A DNA stretch of 64,000 nt, taken from Chitinophaga sp. YR627. GTDB taxonomy: Bacteria; Bacteroidota; Bacteroidia; Chitinophagales; Chitinophagaceae. Positions 28,068 to 37,079 of the stretch are shown here, one piece after another (position 1 is the stretch's first letter; every line of letters starts with the position of its first letter). Under the pieces are notes generated by a model. The model saw only the letters and a program-made list of their open reading frames with translations. It made no database searches and was not told where the DNA came from. Both the position numbers and the translations under genes were made by a program. The stretch spans positions 124,001 through 188,000 of the forward strand of contig NZ_FOUX01000002.1 of the NCBI RefSeq assembly GCF_900114995.1. The letters run 5' to 3'.

Positions 28068-28742
28068 ATGAATCTTTACCTTGCTTTCAGTAAACTATCA
28101 GCTATGGACGCCAGGACTTATCTCGACACCTATTTTCCCCAGTTTGAAGCAGGCTTAAAGGAGCAGATCGCTATTAACGCTGTTATAAAGCCGGTAAAAG
28201 CGGGGGAACGTCTGATCCAGACCGGCCAGTATTTCCGTTCCACCATGCTGGTCGTGGAGGGCAGACTGAAACTATACCGGGAAGGAGAAGAAGGCAATGA
28301 GTTCTTTATGTATTACCTGTTGCCCGGCAACGCCTGTGCACTATCTATGGTATGTGCTACCCAGACACAGCAGACCAGCGAAATCATGGCAAAAGCTGTG
28401 GAAGACAGTATTGTGCTGATGGTCCCGCTGGCCATGATGGAACAGCTGATGCAGGAATTTAAGAGCTGGTACAGCTTTGTGGTGGAAACGTACCGTTGCC
28501 GCTTTGAAGAACTATTGAGTATCGTTGACCAGGTAATGTTCAAAGGAATGGACGAGCGACTGGTCGTATATCTTGATAACCAGCAAAAAGTATTACAAAC
28601 GCAGCAGCTTTATATCACCCACCAGGAGATTGCAAACGACCTTCATTCATCCCGGGAGGTGATTTCCCGGCTGTTGAAGAAAATGGAGCAGCAAAACCGA
28701 TTGAAACTGCACAGAAATTATATTGAAATGCTGCCTGTGTGA
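28068..28742 (+). CDS. Crp/Fnr family transcriptional regulator
   Basis: 224 residues; an internal ATG at 28104 is an alternative start. The N-terminal cyclic-nucleotide-like beta-barrel runs over about 25-140 (GERLIQTGQYFRSTMLVVEG). The C-terminal winged helix carries ITHQEIANDLHSSREVISRL, the Crp recognition helix. No Cys cluster for an FeS centre is seen at the N-terminus, so it is not a classical FNR. It heads the YeeE/YedE-CstB gene set, with a palindrome over its own stop codon. It may respond to sulfide, persulfide or redox status (inference). Confidence 0.9.
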   Translation: MNLYLAFSKLSAMDARTYLDTYFPQFEAGLKEQIAINAVIKPVKAGERLIQTGQYFRSTMLVVEGRLKLYREGEEGNEFFMYYLLPGNACALSMVCATQTQQTSEIMAKAVEDSIVLMVPLAMMEQLMQEFKSWYSFVVETYRCRFEELLSIVDQVMFKGMDERLVVYLDNQQKVLQTQQLYITHQEIANDLHSSREVISRLLKKMEQQNRLKLHRNYIEMLPV

Positions 28743-28753
28743 CCTGAGTCACC
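28738..28753. promoter_or_regulatory. Candidate Crp/Fnr operator before the sulfur operon
   Basis: TGTGACCTGAGTCACC contains the perfect inverted repeat GTGAC-CTGA-GTCAC and fits TGTGA-N6-TCACA in nine of ten defined bases. It overlaps the regulator's stop codon. A weak -7 box (GAGCTTTG, 28775-28782) lies about 43 bases from the centre to the expected start. Confidence 0.5.
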
Positions 28754-28799
28754 AAACTACTCCCTCCATCATACGAGCTTTGTGTCATAAACATCACCT

Positions 28800-29363
28800 A
28801 TGACAATGCTCAGATATCTTAGTCAGCCATGGCCCTGGTATATTGCAGGTCCTGCTATTACGGCTGTTATGCTGGCGCTGCTCTATTCGGGGAAAACTTT
28901 CGGATTTTCATCCAATCTCCGTACAATATGCAGTATCGCCGGTGCGGGCAAAAAAGTGCCCTTTTTTCAATTCGATTACAAAAAACAGTACTGGAACCTG
29001 CTTTTTCTCCTGGGCGCTATTATCGGCGGCTTTATCAGCCAGCAATGGCTTACGCCTCCCGGTCAATTACAGCTTTCTGCCGGAGCTATCCGGGACCTTC
29101 AGGCACTGGGGATACCCTTTGACGGACAGCTACTACCGGAACAACTATTTGGTACGCAGGCTTTACTGTCTGTCAGGGGCTGGATCATGCTGGCTGGCGG
29201 TGGTTTTCTGGTGGGTTTTGGTTCCCGTTATGCAGGCGGCTGTACTTCCGGACATGCCATCACCGGATTATCCATGCTGCAATGGCCTTCACTCATTGCC
29301 GTTACCGGCTTCTTTATCGGTGGACTTATCATGACATATCTATTTTTCCCATTAATCTTCTAA
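28800..29363 (+). CDS. YeeE/YedE (DUF395) transporter half, larger subunit
   Basis: 187 residues with about four or five membrane helices. The family signature [20 protein letters not shown] is at about 140-160, containing the conserved Cys that relays thiosulfate or other sulfur species in YeeE-type channels. The N-terminal [21 protein letters not shown] loop is typical of the two-gene (PmpA-like) form. It lies 57 bases after the regulator and 1 base before its partner half. Role: inner membrane passage of sulfur compounds for the CstB-like enzyme downstream. Confidence 0.88.
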   Translation: MTMLRYLSQPWPWYIAGPAITAVMLALLYSGKTFGFSSNLRTICSIAGAGKKVPFFQFDYKKQYWNLLFLLGAIIGGFISQQWLTPPGQLQLSAGAIRDLQALGIPFDGQLLPEQLFGTQALLSVRGWIMLAGGGFLVGFGSRYAGGCTSGHAITGLSMLQWPSLIAVTGFFIGGLIMTYLFFPLIF

Positions 29364-29364
29364 G

Positions 29365-29781
29365 ATGCTGAAAGGGATCAGATTCATTATTACGGGCATT
29401 GCCTTCGGGATTATTATGAGCAAATCGGAAGCTGTATCGTGGTACCGTATACAGGAGATGTTTCACTTCCGCTCCTTTCATATGTATGGGCTCATCGGGT
29501 CAGCTGTTTTATTGGGAATTGCAACGGTCTGGCTATTGAAACGTTATAGTATAAAAGACCGTCATGGTATACCCATTACGTTTACGGATAAAACCAGAGG
29601 CTGGAAACGCTATCTGCTGGGGGGCAGCATATTCGGACTGGGCTGGGCACTGACCGGCGCGTGTCCCGGACCAATATTTGTACTATTGGGACAGGGTTTT
29701 CCTGTCATGCTGCTGGTCATAGCAGGTGCGCTGTCAGGCACTTATATATACGGCGAACTCAAAGACCGCCTTCCTCATTGA
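29365..29781 (+). CDS. YeeE/YedE (DUF6691-like) transporter half, smaller subunit
   Basis: 138 residues with about four membrane helices. The matching signature is [20 protein letters not shown], with the conserved Cys in GACPGP. It corresponds to the second half of single-chain YeeE proteins (PmpB-like). The gene starts 1 base after the preceding stop, so the two halves are almost certainly translated together and assemble as a heterodimer. Confidence 0.88.
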   Translation: MLKGIRFIITGIAFGIIMSKSEAVSWYRIQEMFHFRSFHMYGLIGSAVLLGIATVWLLKRYSIKDRHGIPITFTDKTRGWKRYLLGGSIFGLGWALTGACPGPIFVLLGQGFPVMLLVIAGALSGTYIYGELKDRLPH

Positions 29782-29798
29782 CATTTAAAAACGATCAG

Positions 29799-31133
29799 AT
29801 GAAAGTTAAACAGTTTGAAGATAGATCACTTGCTCATTATTCTTATGCGATACTGGAACCAGGCAGTGCTTCGATCGTACTGATCGATCCGGCCAGGGAT
29901 CCACAGCCATACCTGGACTATGCCGCTGCACAACAGGCAAAGATCGTTGCGGTTATAGAAACACATCCCCATGCGGATTTTATCAGTGGTCATGCAGAAT
30001 TAAAAGAGCTGACAGGCGCTGATATCTACTGTTCTGCACATACGGATGCGGCTTACTCCCATAAGACCTTTGATGAGGGACAAACCATCAGCATCGGCGC
30101 CATGACACTCCGAGCCATCAATACACCGGGACATTCGCCTGACAGCATATCGATCGTGTTGAACAATGCAGGACAGGATTATGCGGTATTTACCGGCGAT
30201 ACGCTGTTTATCGGGGATTGTGGCAGACCAGACCTGCGGGAAAATGCAGGTAATCAGAAAGCCAAAAGGGAAGCCTTAGCCGGACAAATGTATCACTCAC
30301 TCCGTGATAAACTACTCTTGTTGACGAATGATGTTATCGTATATCCTGCGCATGGAGCGGGCACCCTTTGTGGTAAGGACCTGCGGGACGCATCGCAGTC
30401 CACGATCGGTGAAGAGCGACAATCCAACTGGTCATTACAGCCAATGGAGGAAACGGCGTTTATAGCCGCCCTGCTGAAAGACCAACCTTTTATTCCCCAG
30501 TATTTTGGTTATGACGTGGACCTGAACCGGAAAGGAGCACCTGCCTTACAGCCATCTTTGTCCGCCATCAGGGTATTACAACCAGCAGCCGCCTTCATTC
30601 CCGATGAAATCGTTATCGATACCCGGGCTGCTGATAGTTTTAAAGCCGGGCATCTTTCCGGCTCTTTCAATATCATGCTGGAAGGCAAGTTTGAAACATG
30701 GCTGGGCGCTATCGTTCCTCCTGAGGACCCGTTTTATCTGCTGGCTGCCACGCAGGATCAGCTGAAAGAAGCTATGGAAAGGGCGGCCCGCATCGGCTAT
30801 GAACCATTTATTAAAGCTGGTTTGTTACTTGATGCCGGCAGTGAGCAACAGACACCCTTTGACCCTGTATATTTCCGTGCGCATAACCAGGATTTTACCA
30901 TTATCGACGTACGCAATGAGCCGGAAGTAAAGAAACGGCAGATCTTCCCGCATGCTATTCACATCCCGTTACCGGAGCTCCGTTTACGATTGAAGGAGAT
31001 TCCCCTGGATAAACCGATAGCTGTTCATTGTGCAGGTGGTTACCGTAGCGCAGCCGCCAGTAGCATACTGGAAGCCGCATTACCCGATAATCTGGACATT
31101 ACCGACATCGGAGAACATATCAGGGAATTTTAA
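29799..31133 (+). CDS. CstB-like persulfide dioxygenase/sulfurtransferase
   Basis: 445 residues from ATG 29799; an upstream in-frame start at 29661 would run through the previous gene and is rejected. The metallo-beta-lactamase dioxygenase domain (about 1-240) has THPHADFISG, PGHSP and GDTLFIGDCGRPDL for the mononuclear iron, plus C191 in HGAGTLCGK, matching the reactive Cys of CstB. Then come a degenerate rhodanese domain without catalytic Cys (about 255-340) and an active rhodanese with C411 in HCAGGYRS. CstB enzymes turn persulfide and sulfite into thiosulfate. It is the last gene of the Crp/Fnr-YeeE operon. Confidence 0.9.
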   Translation: MKVKQFEDRSLAHYSYAILEPGSASIVLIDPARDPQPYLDYAAAQQAKIVAVIETHPHADFISGHAELKELTGADIYCSAHTDAAYSHKTFDEGQTISIGAMTLRAINTPGHSPDSISIVLNNAGQDYAVFTGDTLFIGDCGRPDLRENAGNQKAKREALAGQMYHSLRDKLLLLTNDVIVYPAHGAGTLCGKDLRDASQSTIGEERQSNWSLQPMEETAFIAALLKDQPFIPQYFGYDVDLNRKGAPALQPSLSAIRVLQPAAAFIPDEIVIDTRAADSFKAGHLSGSFNIMLEGKFETWLGAIVPPEDPFYLLAATQDQLKEAMERAARIGYEPFIKAGLLLDAGSEQQTPFDPVYFRAHNQDFTIIDVRNEPEVKKRQIFPHAIHIPLPELRLRLKEIPLDKPIAVHCAGGYRSAAASSILEAALPDNLDITDIGEHIREF

Positions 31134-31185
31134 CGAACGTGTTACTTTTCTGCCAATAGTGCAACCACGGATTATTTCCTGTCAG

Positions 31186-31239
31186 GGCAATATAACCTGT
31201 CAACTGCGGCAGCATTGCCGGATAGACAGTTATATTGCC
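31186..31239. repeat. Nested inverted repeat (structured RNA or REP-like element)
   Basis: The outer arms GGCAATATAAC-c-TGTC (31186-31201) and GACAGTTATATTGCC (31225-31239) pair over 15 bp with one bulged C. Inside lies a second hairpin CGGCA-GCAT-TGCCG (31207-31220). No T-run follows, so it is not a classical terminator. It sits between the cstB-like gene and the GH2 gene, 25 bases before the GH2 start. Confidence 0.7.
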
Positions 31240-31264
31240 AGACTTAAACCACCTGCACTTTATA

Positions 31265-33538
31265 ATGAAACGTTCTGCAAAAACCCTTCTGTTGTCCGCC
31301 CTTTGTGTTGCTTTTGCGGCTGACAGCTATAGCCAGTCTTCCTGGCAGATGCAGCCTGTGGCCATCCAGACCCGCTGGGCAAAAGACGTCAATCCTGATC
31401 ATGTATTACCTGAATATCCACGTCCCCAGCTGGCCCGTCCCCAATGGACCAATCTGAATGGATTGTGGCAATATGCTATTACAGCAAAGGACGCCGCCAC
31501 ACCCTCTTCTTTTGACGGGCAGATACTGGTTCCCTTTCCGGTTGAATCTGCCTTATCGGGTGTAAAAAAGCCGGTATTACCGACGCAACGCTTATGGTAT
31601 AAACGCAGCTTCTCCAAACCGGATCTGAAGGATGGAGAAAAGGTATTACTGCATTTCGGGGCGGTGGACTGGCAAAGCAAAGTCTATGTCAATGGAAAGG
31701 AAGCGGGACAACATACCGGAGGATATCAGGCATTCTCTTTTGATATTACCGCTTTGCTGAAAGATGGAGAAAATGAACTGCTGGTAGACGTCTATGATCC
31801 GACGGATCAGGGGCCTAATCCACATGGAAAACAAGTATTGGCGCCTAAAGGTATCCGGTATACTGCCACAACAGGTATCTGGCAGACGGTATGGCTGGAA
31901 ACCCTTCCAGCTGTCTATATCACAGATCTTGTTATTACACCTGATGTTGACGGCGGCTATGTGTCTGTTAAGGTACATACATCCGGCGACACCAGATTTA
32001 CGGTGGAAGCCGAAGCCAGTACAGACGGCAAAATGAGCGGTTCGGTAAAAGGAAGCACCAATCAGTTATTGAAGCTGCCATTACGCAACGCGCATCTCTG
32101 GAGTCCGGAAGACCCGTTCCTGTATGACCTCACGATCCGGCTTGTAAAGAATGGGACAGTACAGGACAAGGTGACTTCTTATTTCGGTATGCGGAAGATT
32201 GAGATAAAGAAAGACAATAAAGGGCAGGAACGTATCTTTCTGAATAATAAATACACTTATAACCTCGGCGTACTGGACCAGGGTTTCTGGCCAGATGGTA
32301 TTTATACGGCGCCAACAGATGAAGCCTTGCGTTTTGATATAGCTGCTATCAAAAGTATGGGGTTCAATACTATCCGTAAGCATATCAAAATAGAGCCTTC
32401 CCGCTGGTATTATCATGCTGACAAACTGGGTATGCTGGTATGGCAGGATATGGTCACCTGCGCTAATCTGGATACAGCTGCGAAGGCCGCTTTTGAAGCA
32501 GACAATGAAGCGAATGTGCAACAGTTATACAATCACCCCTCTATTATCTGCTGGGTGTTGTTCAATGAAGGCTGGTATAGTTATGACCAGCCCCGCCTGA
32601 CGCAATGGTTTCATCAGAAAGATCCTACGCGGCTGATTAACGGACATACCGGAGAGAATTATGACAAAGAAGGCGCTACCACTGTTGTCAATAAATGGCC
32701 GGGTAGTGATCTGGCAGATATACACGATTATCCAGGTCCGGGTATTGCACCTGCTGTACCTGGAAAAGCACGCGTACTCGGAGAATGGGGTGGTGTAGGC
32801 GTACCAGTAAAAGGGCATCAATGGAATGCAGCTGCGGGATGGGGTTATGTAAAGATCACACCATCTGAGATGACGGAGAAATATTCCTCTATGGTGAAGA
32901 AGCTGAAGCAATACGAAACAGATGGACAATCCGGCTCTATTTATACGGAACCTTTTGATGTGGAAATAGAAGAAAACGGATTGATCACTTATGATCGTGC
33001 AGTTGTGAAAGTACCCATGGAAGTGTTAAGACAGATCCATGCTCCTTTTGTTCCACAGGAGCGTAGCAAACCCCTGTTACCTATGCTGGCATTAAAGAAT
33101 GCAGATACCAGCTCCATTCCTGATCCACATCGGCGGCAATTCCTCGCCTTACTGGAACTGGATGCAGACGTAAAGAAAACACGTAACTACAAAGCATTAA
33201 CAGATACTTTAACTGATTATCTCCAACATGGCGGCAGCAGCTTCTCTCCTGCTAAAATTGCCAGTATTTCAAGGAAAGTGTTTGAAGGCACCAGTGATAC
33301 TGGTTTATTGCATCAGGCTTTAAAGTGGATGGAGAAGGCGGTGGATATGGAAAGGAATTCATTTACTATGAGCACTTACGCGAATCTGTTATACCGATTG
33401 GGTAACAAAGCGGAAGCGCTGAAATGGATGGATAAGGCAGTGGTACTGGCGCCGGAGAATGAGCAACCGGATTATAAGGTGGTGATGGATAAAATGGAGA
33501 AAGGGGAAAATACTTGGCCTGCAGCCAGTGTCAATTAG
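31265..33538 (+). CDS. Glycoside hydrolase family 2 enzyme with C-terminal TPR-like tail
   Basis: 757 residues from ATG 31265, chosen because it begins a clear Sec signal (about 1-23). The GH2 order is present: sugar-binding jelly roll (RPQLARPQWTNLNGLWQY, then VDWQSKVYVNGKEAGQHTGGY), an immunoglobulin-like domain, and a TIM barrel with acid/base E435 in LFNEGW and nucleophile E507 in LGEWGG. The final 70-80 residues are unusual: two helix pairs (HQALKWMEKAVDME, EALKWMDKAVVLAPE) look like tetratricopeptide repeats. Probably a periplasmic beta-galactosidase/glucuronidase-type enzyme; specificity unknown. It follows the sulfur operon by 131 bases. Confidence 0.9.
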   Translation: MKRSAKTLLLSALCVAFAADSYSQSSWQMQPVAIQTRWAKDVNPDHVLPEYPRPQLARPQWTNLNGLWQYAITAKDAATPSSFDGQILVPFPVESALSGVKKPVLPTQRLWYKRSFSKPDLKDGEKVLLHFGAVDWQSKVYVNGKEAGQHTGGYQAFSFDITALLKDGENELLVDVYDPTDQGPNPHGKQVLAPKGIRYTATTGIWQTVWLETLPAVYITDLVITPDVDGGYVSVKVHTSGDTRFTVEAEASTDGKMSGSVKGSTNQLLKLPLRNAHLWSPEDPFLYDLTIRLVKNGTVQDKVTSYFGMRKIEIKKDNKGQERIFLNNKYTYNLGVLDQGFWPDGIYTAPTDEALRFDIAAIKSMGFNTIRKHIKIEPSRWYYHADKLGMLVWQDMVTCANLDTAAKAAFEADNEANVQQLYNHPSIICWVLFNEGWYSYDQPRLTQWFHQKDPTRLINGHTGENYDKEGATTVVNKWPGSDLADIHDYPGPGIAPAVPGKARVLGEWGGVGVPVKGHQWNAAAGWGYVKITPSEMTEKYSSMVKKLKQYETDGQSGSIYTEPFDVEIEENGLITYDRAVVKVPMEVLRQIHAPFVPQERSKPLLPMLALKNADTSSIPDPHRRQFLALLELDADVKKTRNYKALTDTLTDYLQHGGSSFSPAKIASISRKVFEGTSDTGLLHQALKWMEKAVDMERNSFTMSTYANLLYRLGNKAEALKWMDKAVVLAPENEQPDYKVVMDKMEKGENTWPAASVN

Positions 33539-33600
33539 GAATCAGCGCTTAATATTTTTTATAGTAACTATTTTCTGAACTATTTTGATGGCATACGAAA

Positions 33601-33629
33601 AGAGGCGTCCGTTTATAGCGGACGCCTCT
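33601..33629. terminator. Bidirectional hairpin terminator
   Basis: An 11-bp stem (33601-33611 with 33619-33629) is flanked by AAAA and AATTTTTT, between convergent GH2 and helicase genes. Confidence 0.85.
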
Positions 33630-33651
33630 AATTTTTTATAGTCATTCGTAA

Positions 33652-34992
33652 CTATCGTTTTCTCTTCGGTTTTGCACCTCTTGTTTTCGGCTTACCATAC
33701 TTCAGCTTCATCTTATCCGCATGACGGATCTTCACATTCACCTTTTTATTCTTTGCTGACTTCTCATGGAAGGCAGGTCCTGCCTCATCTCTGCTGGGCA
33801 GTTTGATAAGGAAGTTCTTCATTTTCACCTGCGGCTTTTCATCTTCCGTCAGCACATCAGAGATCACCAGTTCTTCGGGTAAAGGCAATACAGGGATCTG
33901 ATAATTCATCAGTGCCTCGATATTATCCTTATTCTCCTTTTCCCATGGTTTGGTGAACAGGATGGAATTACCTTCCTTATCAGCACGACCGGTTCTTCCG
34001 ATACGGTGCATATAACTTTCGGGTACTTCCGGTGTATCAAAGCTGATCACATGCGACACTTCTGCGATATCAAGACCTCTGGCGATGATATCTGTGGCGA
34101 TGATGAAGCGGTAGGTACCGTCTTTGAATCTATTAACTGTATTGAAACGGTGGTTTTGCGCCTTATTGGAATGGATCACGCCTGCCTGTTCGGGGAATTT
34201 GGCTTCCAGTTGCTCGTACAGGTCATTCGCCATTTCCTTTGTAGCGACAAATACCAGCACCTTGTTCATGGAGCTGTCTTTCGCGAGGAGCAATTCAAGG
34301 AGATTTACTTTTGTATAGAAGTTCGGCACGTCATAGGCGGACTGGCTGATATTCTTCAGCGGCGTACCTGCCGGTGCTGCTTCTACGGTGACAGGAGCGT
34401 TGAAGTGTGTCTGTATCAGCTTTTCCACCTCTTCTGTAATGGTGGCGGAAAACAGCAGGTTTTGTCTTCTGACAGGCAACAGATCGAGGATACGCTCTAC
34501 CTGCGGACGGAAACCCAGGTTCAGCATTTCATCCATCTCATCGATAATGATCCGCTTAATAGCCTTGAGTTTCAGTGTACCACTCAACACAATATCCACC
34601 AGGCGGCCGGGAGTCGCTACGACTACGTCCAGTTTACCAGAGGCAGTCTCCATTTGCGGATTCATATTCACACCTCCATAGAAACCGGCTACTTCTACAC
34701 TCATATAAGGCGTCAGCTGTTTAACAGCGTCTACCACCTGTACCACCAGTTCACGGGTAGGTACCAGAATAAGTAATTGCGGAAAGCGTTCTTTGGAGAA
34801 TTTAAACTGTCGCAGACAGGGCAACAGATAAGCGAAGGTCTTTCCCGTACCAGTCTGGGCAATGCCACATACATCCTGCCCGGACATCACTACTGAGAAC
34901 ACCTTTTGCTGTATGGCCGTAGGCGTTTTGTAGCCCAGGTCTTCCAGTGCATTGAGTAAAGGTCTGCTCAGGTTTAAGTCATCAAAAGTCAT
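33652..34992 (-). CDS. DEAD-box RNA helicase
   Basis: 446 residues from ATG 34992, which places FDDLNLSRPLLNAL at the N-terminus as usual; an earlier ATG at 35016 adds eight residues. Motifs: Q-motif TPTAIQQ, motif I AQTGTGKT (45-52), PTREL, TPGR, motif II as DEMD (151-154, a common variant), SAT, and HRIGRTGRADKEG. The tail is highly basic (HADKMKLKYGKPKTRG and beyond), typical for RNA binding. Expected to remodel RNA or ribosome assembly intermediates in the cytoplasm. Confidence 0.94.
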   Translation of the reverse strand: MTFDDLNLSRPLLNALEDLGYKTPTAIQQKVFSVVMSGQDVCGIAQTGTGKTFAYLLPCLRQFKFSKERFPQLLILVPTRELVVQVVDAVKQLTPYMSVEVAGFYGGVNMNPQMETASGKLDVVVATPGRLVDIVLSGTLKLKAIKRIIIDEMDEMLNLGFRPQVERILDLLPVRRQNLLFSATITEEVEKLIQTHFNAPVTVEAAPAGTPLKNISQSAYDVPNFYTKVNLLELLLAKDSSMNKVLVFVATKEMANDLYEQLEAKFPEQAGVIHSNKAQNHRFNTVNRFKDGTYRFIIATDIIARGLDIAEVSHVISFDTPEVPESYMHRIGRTGRADKEGNSILFTKPWEKENKDNIEALMNYQIPVLPLPEELVISDVLTEDEKPQVKMKNFLIKLPSRDEAGPAFHEKSAKNKKVNVKIRHADKMKLKYGKPKTRGAKPKRKR

Positions 34993-35055
34993 AATACTGA
35001 TAAAAATGAACGGCAAAGGTACTGCTAATCCTGCACATTCGTTGCCTGACGGGCA

Positions 35056-35550
35056 TTATCTGTCAAACCGGAGCCAGGACGGGAGGTATTCTTCCAGAAA
35101 AGCAGTGCCTGCTCTGGCCCTGAGACGGGTACTCACCAGTTGCAATACAAGCAGTAAACCAGTGGTGATAGCGAGAGCTACACAACAATAAACGCCGGCA
35201 GGAATATCTCTGGCATAGAGGTACATATTATATTCTTCTGTATTCATCAGCAGGAACACAACGGCCCCCGCGGCATAAGTAAAGATGATAGTCAGCAGGG
35301 ATTTACCAATGCGCCACCAGTAACGGTCTTCCTTAGAGGATAATAATTCCGCAAGGTTCAGCAGCAAGAGGGTAAACGACAAACCATAGGTAAAGATCCA
35401 TCCCTGATAGATGGTTTTGCGGTCCGCTTCCAGCAGACTACTCTTGAAACCCAGATAAAGTACGTTGTTCGGGATCAACATTGTCAACCAGTAAATTATG
35501 CCAAAACACACAACAATGCCGATATAAGGAAGAAACCCTCGGAATGCCAT
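35056..35550 (-). CDS. Hypothetical four-helix membrane protein
   Basis: 164 residues with hydrophobic segments near 8-27, 49-67, 83-101 and 118-140, a short cytoplasmic loop with KEDRYWWRIGK and the basic tail LRARAGTAFLEEYLPSWLRF. No family was recognised. It lies 63 bases upstream of the helicase on the same strand and could share its transcript. Confidence 0.65.
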   Translation of the reverse strand: MAFRGFLPYIGIVVCFGIIYWLTMLIPNNVLYLGFKSSLLEADRKTIYQGWIFTYGLSFTLLLLNLAELLSSKEDRYWWRIGKSLLTIIFTYAAGAVVFLLMNTEEYNMYLYARDIPAGVYCCVALAITTGLLLVLQLVSTRLRARAGTAFLEEYLPSWLRFDR

Positions 35551-35679
35551 CAGGGAAATATTAGTTTAAAGCAAATATATTAATATAAGTATATATATTC
35601 TTATACCAGTCATCCCGAAGTTATACAGAACTTATCCCGATTTTTATATCTTGTCTGTTCCGTTCTTAGTTTAAAAATC

Positions 35680-37047
35680 ATGTTACCGATGAGAATCAGA
35701 CGCTTAAGTGCCATGGTTGCGTTGTCCTGTTTTATGGCAGCTCCACTGTTTGCGCAGCAACAGAAAAGGCCGAATGTACTTATAATTTACACTGACGACC
35801 AGGGCACCCTGGATGTGAATTGCTATGGCGCCAAAGATCTGTATACTCCTAATATTGATCGTCTGGCCAAAGAAGGGGTTCGTTTCAGCCAGTTCTATGC
35901 GGCGGCGCCTGTATGTTCTCCTTCCCGTGCGTCCCTGCTGACAGGCAGATATCCACAGCGTGCGCAGCTGGACAATAATGCACCCAGTGAGGAAGGTCAT
36001 GCCGGGATGCCGGGATCGCAGTATACCATGGCGGAGATGTTTAAAGATGGTGGCTATACGACGGCACACATCGGCAAATGGCATATCGGTTATTCACCGG
36101 AGACCATGCCGAACCAACAGGGCTTTGACTATTCCTTTGGTTTCATGGGTGGTTGTATAGATAATTATTCACATTACTTCTACTGGGCAGGTCCTAACAG
36201 ACATGACCTGTGGAGAAACGGACAGGAGATATGGGAGGATGGGAAGTTCTTTGCAGATCTGACCGTACAGGAGGTAAACGGATTCCTGGAAAAAAACAAG
36301 CGGGCTGATAAGCCATTTTTCCTGTACTGGGCGATCAATATGCCCCATTATCCTTTACAGGGACAGGAGAAATGGAGACAATATTATAAGGACCTGCCGG
36401 CGCCTCGCAGGATGTATGCAGCGGCGGTATCCACCATGGATGAGAAGATCGGACAGGTATTACAGCAGCTGGACCGTCTCGGACTGGCGGAAAACACAAT
36501 CGTCGTATTCCAGTCCGATCAGGGACATTCTACTGAGGACAGAAGTTTTGGAGGCGGTGGTTTCACAGGTCCGTACAGAGGGGCGAAATTCAGTTTATTT
36601 GAAGGTGGTATCCGCGTACCGGCTATTATCCGCTGGACGGGACATCTGCCAAAGAATGAGGTGCGTGATCAGCTGTGTGCAAATATTGACTGGTATCCTA
36701 CACTGGCCGGACTTTGCAAAGTAGCTTTGCCACAGCGGAAGATCGACGGAAAAGATATTCAGCAGGTGATCACTTCAGGGAAGACCAGTTCTCCGCATGA
36801 TATCTTCTTCTGGCAATCGCAGGGCACTAAGGAAAATCCACAGTGGGCTGTCAGACAAGGCGACTGGAAACTATTGCACAATCCTTCCAGCGCGAAGAAA
36901 TCAGAAACAGGACCGGATGAGCTCTTCCTGGTGAATCTGCAACAGGATACTTCAGAAGCGAAGAACCTGGCAACACAGCATCCGGAGATCGTCTCTTCTT
37001 TAAGAGAACAATATCTCAAATGGATCAACGAAGTTGCACAACAATAA
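35680..37047 (+). CDS. Sulfatase (alkaline phosphatase superfamily)
   Basis: 455 residues with a Sec signal (about 1-25; an ATG at 35689 is an alternative start). Metal ligands D39-D40 lie in YTDDQG. The sulfatase signature CSPSRASLLTGRYPQR begins at C79, the residue converted to formylglycine by an anaerobic or aerobic maturase. HIGKWHIG and QSDQGHSTEDRS are further active-site segments. Probably periplasmic, removing sulfate esters from glycans. No maturase or carbohydrate locus is adjacent. Closed by terminator 37050-37079. Confidence 0.92.
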   Translation: MLPMRIRRLSAMVALSCFMAAPLFAQQQKRPNVLIIYTDDQGTLDVNCYGAKDLYTPNIDRLAKEGVRFSQFYAAAPVCSPSRASLLTGRYPQRAQLDNNAPSEEGHAGMPGSQYTMAEMFKDGGYTTAHIGKWHIGYSPETMPNQQGFDYSFGFMGGCIDNYSHYFYWAGPNRHDLWRNGQEIWEDGKFFADLTVQEVNGFLEKNKRADKPFFLYWAINMPHYPLQGQEKWRQYYKDLPAPRRMYAAAVSTMDEKIGQVLQQLDRLGLAENTIVVFQSDQGHSTEDRSFGGGGFTGPYRGAKFSLFEGGIRVPAIIRWTGHLPKNEVRDQLCANIDWYPTLAGLCKVALPQRKIDGKDIQQVITSGKTSSPHDIFFWQSQGTKENPQWAVRQGDWKLLHNPSSAKKSETGPDELFLVNLQQDTSEAKNLATQHPEIVSSLREQYLKWINEVAQQ

Positions 37048-37049
37048 TA

Positions 37050-37079
37050 AAGGGGGCCTTTTGAGCCCCCTTCTTTTTT
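37050..37079. terminator. Hairpin terminator
   Basis: Arms AAGGGGGC (37050-37057) and GCCCCCTT (37065-37072) with CTTTTTTA behind, between convergent genes. Confidence 0.8.

Noticed and set aside
29661-29798. Longer N-terminus for the CstB-like protein
   Set aside because: It would be encoded inside the preceding YeeE gene in another frame; family homology starts at the ATG at 29799.
34006-34776. 256-codon frame opposite the DEAD-box helicase
   Set aside because: The helicase motifs on the other strand are unambiguous; the antisense product is His/Cys-rich with no domain.
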